This document shows, one piece after another, positions 55,601 through 61,983 of a DNA stretch of 64,000 bases; the first letter of the stretch is position 1, and each line of letters begins with the position of its first letter. The DNA is taken from NCBI RefSeq assembly GCF_002904295.1, contig NZ_PPHG01000003.1:62001-126000 (forward strand). Reading direction: 5' to 3'. This stretch comes from Amycolatopsis sp. CA-128772. Its GTDB lineage: Bacteria > Actinomycetota > Actinomycetes > Mycobacteriales > Pseudonocardiaceae. The notes under the pieces were generated by a model. The model ran no database searches and was not told where the DNA came from. It was given only the letters and a program-made list of their open reading frames with translations. The translations under genes and the position numbers were made by a program.

Positions 55601-55944
55601 GGCTCGCCGAGCATGCAGGCCAGGACGCGAGCGACCTGATCGACGAGGCCAGCGCCGAAGCGCTTCCGCGTGGTGGTTCGGTCCACAGCCGGCGGCGACG
55701 GAACTACGAGCAGCGGCTCGACGCGATCATCGCTGCGGCACAGCGCGTCGACGAGCTGGCCCAGACTCGTCGGCATGCCGAGGAGGCGGGCTGGGTCGAA
55801 GACGTCAAGCCGCTCGCCGCGGCCCTCGCTCAGCTCCAGCCCGCTCTCGACCAGGCGGCCGCCGCGGCCGGCGAACCGGAACGGCGGCTCATCGTCGCGG
55901 CGTTGAACGCGCTGAAACCGCTGGCGCGCTGGGGGGAGAAGTGA
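52663..55944 (+). CDS. Large phospholipase-D-like protein without HKD catalytic residues
   Basis: A 1093-residue protein, middle gene of the coupled operon. Two PLD-like repeats are seen. Repeat 1 (about 325-440) has LELIKDARKQIVLASPDIRRY, then TNARLVIADDRRALVTGAALLDG, where HxK of the HKD motif is NAR. Repeat 2 (about 555-655) has KRVMIGSRQLAAQVVTLRFVDAV and then VLATDQECIVTSFDLLALN, again without His/Lys. The fold is kept but phosphodiesterase chemistry seems lost, suggesting nucleic-acid or ligand binding. The N-terminal 300 and C-terminal 400 residues are helical and unassigned. Start ATG 52663 and the end both overlap neighbouring genes by 4 bp. Confidence 0.7.
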   Translation: MNGTVTVFVPCDVVPVRVEYALGEGLSPMEEGVLRAVVDKFDTIGELNALLGLGERLTLDIVSDLWRRSYLTLDFTKGTMCPSADVRKAVQDNDLSQLQGAERGNEVRQVMVEKLTGFVLPAKDGTRKVRDGRLIVQVGSDDGWADDLSGADVARALDEEEGKRGNADDESGLTRRRRVVSAYRVPARLGAGQEQRWLPLDVRVSIDPDTEDLQITVAPGPALPADRRDGAARRIKRYIEEFPDSEFARHLRGRGDAQYEDPRPVEELLDRLERRVAKARTEPAGTRTAFHSDLAAEARVVHELVRHRIRSEVRARLVVGEADHLATTLELIKDARKQIVLASPDIRRYSLQRLIEPLREALEQGVQVAIVWGFQRDSKLDDWVKNVLADLRRGSDDTGTHPRLVWSSLPSRTNARLVIADDRRALVTGAALLDGPIGDGQLGVDLGAVAGTAECEPIEALLRGMVRAMPEYRLSQALLVRSSEFRPPDPNDPEPEELAVPQPPHDREGGEVADSAVLAWANTWSNVVHALRGMLTQRAAPWAEVIEDGEHSAALWRVLRSSQKRVMIGSRQLAAQVVTLRFVDAVRAQLDRGTRVDLWYQRSGEGDQAGPLHELGRDGGSLIRVERMSRAPRVLATDQECIVTSFDLLALNSRPDRGVRQPFRSELGVRIVGADQAAQVLDLFDGRQRQPELVTPVRQPAKRSSPDIPWASGGQGLLNQLAGEPDESRRVDQVFAAVAASARPLDLLNELASVHPGEAVLRSAAAALVRHDGVTDAERVPWLKHLTLDQWRHGAFVGAAVLRRAVPDPDWQPAPWLCAVAAAHRTRWSPQTVYDNVTDGLSAGENAALVSVAATDLVLGPIDGETTGGLASMLPEALELLPDPGAPWDELARAATEYWQRFSAPVPIDEIMRATDHARADEEVARMWSQLLTRHTHAARTSFDFANGLRLHGRLFHADGVFGEIQTLAERRDVAGLRAWLAEHAGQDASDLIDEASAEALPRGGSVHSRRRRNYEQRLDAIIAAAQRVDELAQTRRHAEEAGWVEDVKPLAAALAQLQPALDQAAAAAGEPERRLIVAALNALKPLARWGEK

Positions 55945-58472
55945 CGGACTTGCTCCATGACATCATGGCCAGTTCGGACCAGCGGTGGCGCTACCCCGCC
56001 ACCATCGGCCTTCTCTCGGATCCTGTGCGGCCTTCTCCGGATCTCCAGCTTGCACAAGCGGTGGCACTGGACCTTGCGAAGCCGCCGGACACGGCCGAGA
56101 CAGCGGCCGAACAGCTGATCGGCGACGGCGACTTCGCGGCAGCCGATGAGCTGATTTCCGGAGCCAGCCTCGGCGACCAGCTCGACGAGGCATTGCGCAA
56201 AGCGCGAGAGTCCGCACTGCGCGATGTGGATCGCCGTCACAACGAGCTCCTGGAACGAAGTAAACGCTGCGAAGGCGAAGCAGTCGAGCGAAGGCGGCTG
56301 GCAAGCCTATGCCACACCCGCCGTGCTGCATCCGAAACCGCCCTCGCCGACTGGCAGGAGCGCATCGAGGAAACCGAACAGAATTACGCCCTGCAGCTGG
56401 AGGAGCGGTTGCTGGCGGTGGCTGGAACAAGCACTCCGGTGTGGGTCGAGGCGGTACTTACTTGCATCAAGGCGCGGGAGTTTCCTGCCGCCAACATGAT
56501 GCTGGACGGCCCGCCGGACGCCGGGACACCTGGCGGTCCGCTGGGTGTGCCCTACGGTCAGGAACGCTGGCCGTGGCCACACTTGGGACTGACCGACATC
56601 CTCGCGTGGTATGAGAATCCGGACGCGGAGCCGCCGCCCGACTTCGTGAACCGGTGGCGGCCGGATCCCCGAACCGACCCGGTGGGCTCAAGGCTCGTGC
56701 GGGCACTGCAGGAAATGTGCGGAGAACTCAGCCTGAGCACGGTACAGACCTTCGCCGACGCGTTGGACGAACTCCTGGGTTTTGAGAGCACCCGCCACAC
56801 CGCAGAAGAAACGGAAAGCGGCATCCGGACGACGATCAATGGTTTGCAAGACCCCCGCTTCACCCGCATCGCCATCCCGGCCTCGTGGGCACTCCTGGTC
56901 GGGTCGAGCGGCCCGCCACCGGAAAACGACGACCCCTCGCAGGTAACGGTCTGGCTTGAGCTGACCCCATCGGAGGCGGCTGCGCCGTTGCCGAGAGGGG
57001 TGGTGAGAATGCTTCCGGAGCTCCTGTACCGGCTCCTCGCGCGAGGCGCGGGCGCTGGTCCCATGTCGACGTCGGAACGCCGGATCAACCTTCTCCGCGC
57101 CCTGTGCCGGCAGCTGCCGTTGCAGCAGCTTTTCCCGGAGCAGGGTGGGATTCAGCCGACAAGCGCCCATGAGCTCCGGGACGATATGGCGTGGTTGCTC
57201 GACTTGCTCGGGGTACGGGCCCGGGGTGCCGTCGTCGATGCGCTGTGCTATGACACCGCTGGCTACCGACCGGCAATCATTGCGGCGCTCGAGAGTTTAC
57301 TTGCCGGTGGCGGGAATCGTCCGAGGGAATTGACCATGACCGACATCGCCGAATGGCGAAGGTCCAGGGAAGCGCTCGTCGACTTCCGCGGCCGTGTGTT
57401 CCAGGCTTTGATGTCCGAACTTGATGTGGCCGCGGTGAGTCTGGCGGCCCTTGCCTTGCAGGACAACGAGCCGGATCGCCGGTTCGGGGAAAATGAGGTG
57501 CGGGAGTGGCTGGGGATCTTCGCCGGTGACGGGTCGGAGCCCGTCACCGCGGTGCTGCCGGACTTCGAGTCGTCCCTGCGACGAGCCGTTTCGGCGGGAA
57601 TTCTCCGCCATAGCGGCGAACAGTACGGGTTCCGCGGCCCAGGGCTGGCTGCCATGCTCGGCGACGACGTGGAAGGCTACGTCGAGGAGACTCTGAACGA
57701 GCTGCGCCAACAGCATCAGCTGGTCCTCGAGCAAGTCAACCTGCAGATGCGCAACGAGACGTTGTCGTCCTCGTTGCACACGATGAAGACGGATCTGCAC
57801 GAACTGCGGACAGCCCTGAAGCAGGCCATCGGTACGGACAGCTTGGACATCGCGAGCTCGGCCCTCGTGACTGGCGCCGAGCGGGCTGCGAAGATCGAGA
57901 AGCGGTGCGCCGAACTGGTGATTGCGCGCGGGCAGGAGATGCTCGTCAACGAACGAGTCGATGTCGGTGAGCTGCTGGAAGAGCTGCGCCGGGGGTTCGA
58001 ATCGAAGAACCCGGCCCGCCTCACGGTGACGGTGCGGGCTCCCGAGGAACCCCTGGTGATATTCGCGAGCCGGTACCTCGTCCGCTTGGCGATCGAAAAC
58101 CTCATGACCAACGCGATGCAGGCGCAAGACGGTCCTGAGTTCGCCGTGGCGTCGATCGGGCTGACACTGACGAATCAGCCGATCGCCATCGCCGGCACGC
58201 AGGTCGACTGTGCGGTCATCGACGTCGAAGACGACGGACCCGGCGTCGCCGAGCACGTCGCGGCCAGCATCAACTCCGGCAAGGTGCTTCCCGAGCGACC
58301 GAATGGCTTGGGACGCGGGATCGACTTCACCAGAGCACACATCGCACGGTTCGGCGGCCGGCTGTACCTGGTGGGCCGGTCATCCGCCATGAACGGCGCG
58401 CACTTCCGGGTCCAGTTGCCCTTGTCCGAGGAGCCTGACCGCGAAGAGGTCAACGAGGGAGAACGGATCTGA
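55941..58472 (+). CDS. GHKL (histidine-kinase-like) ATPase protein
   Basis: An 843-residue protein, last in the coupled operon. Residues 1-590 are largely helical, with a coiled coil near 70-150, and unassigned. A second helical segment (about 590-680) contains LHTMKTDLHELRTAL, reminiscent of the HELRT H-box of histidine kinases. The C-terminal 140 residues are a GHKL ATPase: N-box LAIENLMTNAMQAQ, G1 DVEDDGPGVA and G2 GLGRGIDFTRAHIARFGG, ending with a typical FRVQLPL strand. It has no membrane segment. The receiver domain in the facing gene (58544-60187) makes a phosphorelay plausible. GTG 55941 overlaps the preceding stop. Confidence 0.8.
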   Translation: MTDLLHDIMASSDQRWRYPATIGLLSDPVRPSPDLQLAQAVALDLAKPPDTAETAAEQLIGDGDFAAADELISGASLGDQLDEALRKARESALRDVDRRHNELLERSKRCEGEAVERRRLASLCHTRRAASETALADWQERIEETEQNYALQLEERLLAVAGTSTPVWVEAVLTCIKAREFPAANMMLDGPPDAGTPGGPLGVPYGQERWPWPHLGLTDILAWYENPDAEPPPDFVNRWRPDPRTDPVGSRLVRALQEMCGELSLSTVQTFADALDELLGFESTRHTAEETESGIRTTINGLQDPRFTRIAIPASWALLVGSSGPPPENDDPSQVTVWLELTPSEAAAPLPRGVVRMLPELLYRLLARGAGAGPMSTSERRINLLRALCRQLPLQQLFPEQGGIQPTSAHELRDDMAWLLDLLGVRARGAVVDALCYDTAGYRPAIIAALESLLAGGGNRPRELTMTDIAEWRRSREALVDFRGRVFQALMSELDVAAVSLAALALQDNEPDRRFGENEVREWLGIFAGDGSEPVTAVLPDFESSLRRAVSAGILRHSGEQYGFRGPGLAAMLGDDVEGYVEETLNELRQQHQLVLEQVNLQMRNETLSSSLHTMKTDLHELRTALKQAIGTDSLDIASSALVTGAERAAKIEKRCAELVIARGQEMLVNERVDVGELLEELRRGFESKNPARLTVTVRAPEEPLVIFASRYLVRLAIENLMTNAMQAQDGPEFAVASIGLTLTNQPIAIAGTQVDCAVIDVEDDGPGVAEHVAASINSGKVLPERPNGLGRGIDFTRAHIARFGGRLYLVGRSSAMNGAHFRVQLPLSEEPDREEVNEGERI

Positions 58473-58485
58473 CAGCGCCTGAGGC

Positions 58486-58504
58486 GATGCTGAAACGCAG
58501 CATC
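58486..58504. terminator. Possible bidirectional terminator between the convergent kinase-like and receiver genes
   Basis: GATGCTG-AAACG-CAGCATC forms a 7-bp stem with a 5-nt loop in the 71-bp gap between two stop codons. It is short and without a T-run. Confidence 0.4.
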
Positions 58505-58543
58505 TCCGGCGGCTGACGGGACCAAAGCACTGGCGGACAGACC

Positions 58544-60187
58544 CTACTTGAGTGCGGGACGTCCTTTGCGGATCACCCGGTCCATCGAGAGCACCAGATC
58601 CGGCAGCGAATCGTTCGGTCCCTTGAGGTAGACGCCGCTCAGGCCGTACTTCTCCTTGAGTGCGTCGATGTCTCCGGCCTCGGGGGCGCTCGAGATCAGC
58701 ATCGCCGGTGGGCCATCGTTGTCTCGCAGATGTTCGAGCACCGCCACGCCCTGCGCGTCGTTGCCGGCGGCCGTGAGGTGGAGATCGACCAGGGCGGCGT
58801 CGAAGTCCAGGTCGTCCTCGTCGGAGAACTGGCGCCAATCCGGCAGAGAGCGCAGCGGCACACAGTCATAGTGCCGGCCCAGCACGTCGACAAAGGTGTC
58901 GGCCATGCGGTCCTCCACGATCAGCACCCGCTTCCGGTCGCCCACCCGGCCGTTGAGTGAAGCGACGCCGGACACCCACGAGGGAAGCTTGTTGGCGGCG
59001 AAATGCGCAATGAACGTCTTCAGGCCGGGAAGCCCCCGCTGCTCGTGCACGGTCATCTTGCGGATACGCTTCAGCAGCTCATTTCGCACTCTGTACACCT
59101 CGTGCCAGTGTCCCGAAGTGTTCGGGTGCAAGGCCGCCGGATCGCCTCGCCACAGCGACAGCAGCCGATCCACCTGGCCGGGCCGAGGTGATTCCGGCAG
59201 GTCCCGTACACCCGTCATGAACTCGTCGGAGTCCAGCACCGGCTCGGATTCCAGGAAACAGTCGCCGCGCTCCTTCGCGATCCCGAGGCCGGACTCGCGG
59301 AGCGCGACGATTCCCTCTTCCAAAGCGCTTTCGTCCTCTTCACCCAGTGCATTTTGCAGCACGTGAACCGGAATGCGTCGTTCATCCGAGAGCGCCAGCA
59401 TGATGAGGACGTCTGCGGCAAACCCCTTGACCAGCTTGTCTTCGACGTAGACCTCGCCCAGGAGCCGCACTTCGGGTTCTTCGAGCCTCGGCACCGCGTC
59501 GAACTCGCCCTCGGACGCCGCAACCGGACCGGCCTCCGCCAGACCCAGTTCGCGAGCGATCGTCGCGCACTCCGCAGCTTGCACCGCCCCCTGGGATCCC
59601 AGTTCGGCCAGATCCTCCTGAATAGCCCGGATCGCGGCCTCGGCCCGAACTCGTTCATCGGCCGGCAGCCGACGCCTCGAGCCGCCACGCTGCGGGTACA
59701 CGGTCAACATCGTCCGCAGCAGCTGCAAGTGCCCCTCGACCGTTGCCTTCAGCTCCGCCTGGGCCCGGAGCAAGAGCCGCTCCTCGCGCATGTAGAGCGT
59801 GACCTGTTTACGCTCGTTGCTGACGGCGATCACCGGATGACCTGACTGAGCTGCGAAACCGGCGGCCATGGCGTGCCGGGCGCCGGGGTCGGTCGCGTCC
59901 GGACCGGCTCCCGCCTCCAAGTTCACATACTTGCGGACGATGGACTCGAGGCCCGGGCCCAAGATCGTCGCCCCGTCGACCTGGGCATTGGTGAAGATCG
60001 CCTGCCCGGTCGTGAGCCAGATTCCGCTGTCACCCCCGCTCATCAGGGACGCATGGCACTCACCGCACCCCAGTACCACGATCGTGCCCCGTCCCCGGGC
60101 GCGCGCTAGTTCGATGCCGTCACGCAAAGGTTGCCCGAAAGCCAGGCCGGCGCGCACCTCGGCAGGTAGCTGTGAGTACTGCAGCAT
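58544..60187 (-). CDS. DisA_N-like domain, SARP-like region and response-regulator receiver protein
   Basis: A 547-residue protein sharing its first 215 residues in layout with the protein at 45728-48436: AFGQPLRDGIELARARGRG, DGA at 71-73 (intact DisA motif), GARH at 102-105 (GTRH in DisA) and VIAVSNERKQVTLY, then a coiled coil ending DLAELGSQ. Residues 238-380 resemble a winged-helix plus BTAD arrangement (VRLLGEVYVEDKL, LLSLWRGDPAALHP). The C-terminus is a receiver domain: VLIVEDR, phosphoacceptor Asp468 in ALVDLHL, Ser499/500 and Lys522 in YLKG. Receivers are usually N-terminal, so the order is unusual. ATG 60187 follows GGAGGTTCG, identical to the other DAC gene. Confidence 0.75.
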   Translation of the reverse strand: MLQYSQLPAEVRAGLAFGQPLRDGIELARARGRGTIVVLGCGECHASLMSGGDSGIWLTTGQAIFTNAQVDGATILGPGLESIVRKYVNLEAGAGPDATDPGARHAMAAGFAAQSGHPVIAVSNERKQVTLYMREERLLLRAQAELKATVEGHLQLLRTMLTVYPQRGGSRRRLPADERVRAEAAIRAIQEDLAELGSQGAVQAAECATIARELGLAEAGPVAASEGEFDAVPRLEEPEVRLLGEVYVEDKLVKGFAADVLIMLALSDERRIPVHVLQNALGEEDESALEEGIVALRESGLGIAKERGDCFLESEPVLDSDEFMTGVRDLPESPRPGQVDRLLSLWRGDPAALHPNTSGHWHEVYRVRNELLKRIRKMTVHEQRGLPGLKTFIAHFAANKLPSWVSGVASLNGRVGDRKRVLIVEDRMADTFVDVLGRHYDCVPLRSLPDWRQFSDEDDLDFDAALVDLHLTAAGNDAQGVAVLEHLRDNDGPPAMLISSAPEAGDIDALKEKYGLSGVYLKGPNDSLPDLVLSMDRVIRKGRPALK

Positions 60188-60447
60188 CGAACCTCCATGC
60201 ACCCTGTTCGCCCGGTATCTTAGTGGAAACGCCGTAACGACCGTCGGCCCACCGGCGCACGACACGCCACGAGGTGGTGCACACATCGCCATGGCGATCA
60301 GTTGTTCATGAATCTTGTTTCGGCCGGCTGCGCCCATCCTAGCCACTGCGGGTCAGGTGCCGGCTCGGTCTCGAAATTCTGCGCTGGAGCCGACGATCCG
60401 CTGGGCGGCGGTGCACGCCTGGGCGAGCTCGCACCGCCGCCCGGCAC

Positions 60448-60909
60448 TTACGGCAAGAAGAAGGTGACGGCACGCGCCCAATCCTGGAGGCGTGCCATTG
60501 CCGCGGTCCCCGGTGTGTTCATGTTGTGACCGTCAATCCCCTCATACGAGCTCTTGAAGCGGTTGTAGGAGCGGTACCAGAGGGCGTTGCGGTAGGGCAT
60601 GGCGACACCGCGTTGAGCGCAGCAACCCAGGTTGACCGTTTCTCCGTAAGCAATTTCGACGCCCGAGCGGTCAGGCCGGCTCGCAAAGTTGCGCGACGCC
60701 ACCGTGCCCGCCGCGTTCACCCCGGAGACCGCCACGCCGCGGTAGTTGCCGTCACCAACGTCGTCTGTGGAAGCGTCGTTGCCGGGCCCCGGCTGCGACG
60801 CGGCACAATGGCTCCCACTGGCAGCACCTGCTGGTACTGCTTCGCCGATCAGGGCCGCAACGGTGATCAGCACCGATGCGATCCACGAGGCGATCATCCG
60901 AATTTTCAT
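60448..60909 (-). CDS. Small secreted hypothetical protein
   Basis: A 153-residue protein with a clear signal peptide (MKIRMIASWIASVLITVAALIG, cleavage probably after AGA near residue 28). The mature part contains a Cys pair (GCC) and another Cys close to the cleavage site, plus ALWYRSYNRFKSSYEGIDGHN. No family was recognised. ATG 60909 was preferred over an upstream start because only it gives a typical signal peptide. It lies beyond the DAC operon on the same strand, with about 260 bp before the next gene in which I saw no feature. Confidence 0.6.
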   Translation of the reverse strand: MKIRMIASWIASVLITVAALIGEAVPAGAASGSHCAASQPGPGNDASTDDVGDGNYRGVAVSGVNAAGTVASRNFASRPDRSGVEIAYGETVNLGCCAQRGVAMPYRNALWYRSYNRFKSSYEGIDGHNMNTPGTAAMARLQDWARAVTFFLP

Positions 60910-61106
60910 GGTCGAGCCTGCCGTTCTCGTGTGGGTTCGCGGCTTGGGTGCCGCGGCGCAGTGTCTGCGCCCTTCCAGAAAACAGCTCACTATCGGTCAG
61001 CGAAAGTGACGCTGGGTTGCCCGTGCGAGACCGGACAGGGGCCATGGCATCCGGCGGCAACGTCCGTACACCGCCGTACACCGGTACGGAGAGCCAATCC
61101 GTTGGT

Positions 61107-61844
61107 TCAGGGGTTCCAGCCGCGCATCAGGTGAGTGCCCTCATCCGGGCAGGTCCGGGGCGCCGGCACAGTCTGCAGCCGCGGTCCGACCATCAAGCTC
61201 GCGTGCTGCTCGTATGTCTGTTCGTGGTCCAAGTCGTACCCGCAGACCAGCACCCGCAGGCGGATCGCCGGACCGGCAGCCCGGATCGCCGGGAAGTAGG
61301 TCTCCCGGATCGAGCGATAGTTGTCGGACGCGGTGAGCGTGCCCGCGATGATGACCAGCCGGTGATCCGTTCCGGGCATACCAAGCCACCAGGCGAGCAC
61401 GTTCGAAGCGTCGACCTGCGGCGCGGAATCGCAGGACCCGTCGAAGTCGTCCGGCGAGCCGGGGTCGTACATGACGACGTAGTCGATATCGCGGGCGACA
61501 GCTGGGGCGTGCGTACGGAGATAGCCGAGCGCGTAGATCGGTCCTAGCCGGCCCAGGCTCCAGCCGGCCAGCCGGGTGATGTGCTTCCCTCCGAATGCGA
61601 TCGACGCAGCTGACGGCCGGCAGGGCTGATCCCCCGGCCACTTGCCGTCGTACGATCCGTCGACGGTCAGCACGCGCGACGCACCGAGGCTGCTCGCTGT
61701 CTCGGCGCCCGCGTGCCCCACTCCCGAGTAGAAGACGACATCCCGGGTGGAGCGGTGCTGGCCGGCGGCGGCCTGTCCGTCGGTTGCCATGGTCATGCAC
61801 AACGCGGTGACCACCCCGGTCACGACACGGATTCGCCTCTTCAT
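61107..61844 (-). CDS. Secreted hypothetical protein, possibly alpha/beta-hydrolase-like
   Basis: A 245-residue exported protein: signal peptide about 1-26 (MKRRIRVVTGVVTALCMTMATDGQA). The mature chain alternates strands and helices (DVVFYSGVGHAGAETASSLGA, AGWSLGRLGPIYALGYLR, DYVVMYDPGSPDDFDGS, HRLVIIAGTLTAS, RLRVLVCGYDLDHEQTY). GWSLG could be a nucleophile elbow (GxSxG), with DDF and a late His as partners, which would fit a hydrolase, but this is weak. Several Cys may form disulphides. ATG 61844. Confidence 0.55.
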   Translation of the reverse strand: MKRRIRVVTGVVTALCMTMATDGQAAAGQHRSTRDVVFYSGVGHAGAETASSLGASRVLTVDGSYDGKWPGDQPCRPSAASIAFGGKHITRLAGWSLGRLGPIYALGYLRTHAPAVARDIDYVVMYDPGSPDDFDGSCDSAPQVDASNVLAWWLGMPGTDHRLVIIAGTLTASDNYRSIRETYFPAIRAAGPAIRLRVLVCGYDLDHEQTYEQHASLMVGPRLQTVPAPRTCPDEGTHLMRGWNP

Positions 61845-61983
61845 CGCTTTCTTCGATCTTCGAGCACGCCTCACCCGGTCAGCGGGGCAGCAACAGACTG
61901 ACGACTCGGAAGAGCGCGACACACCCGTTCGGCCGCGACGAACGAAAGTCGTACAAGTCCGTACGGCCCGACCGGGGGATCCG

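Noticed and set aside
57780..57830. Certain identification of a DHp phosphorylation His in the GHKL protein
   Set aside because: HELRT is suggestive but the following residues lack the usual Pro and the two-helix pattern is unclear, so I report it only as a possibility.
60302..60529. 75-codon plus-strand frame near the DAC gene
   Set aside because: It has no ribosome site and overlaps the end of the secreted protein gene on the other strand.
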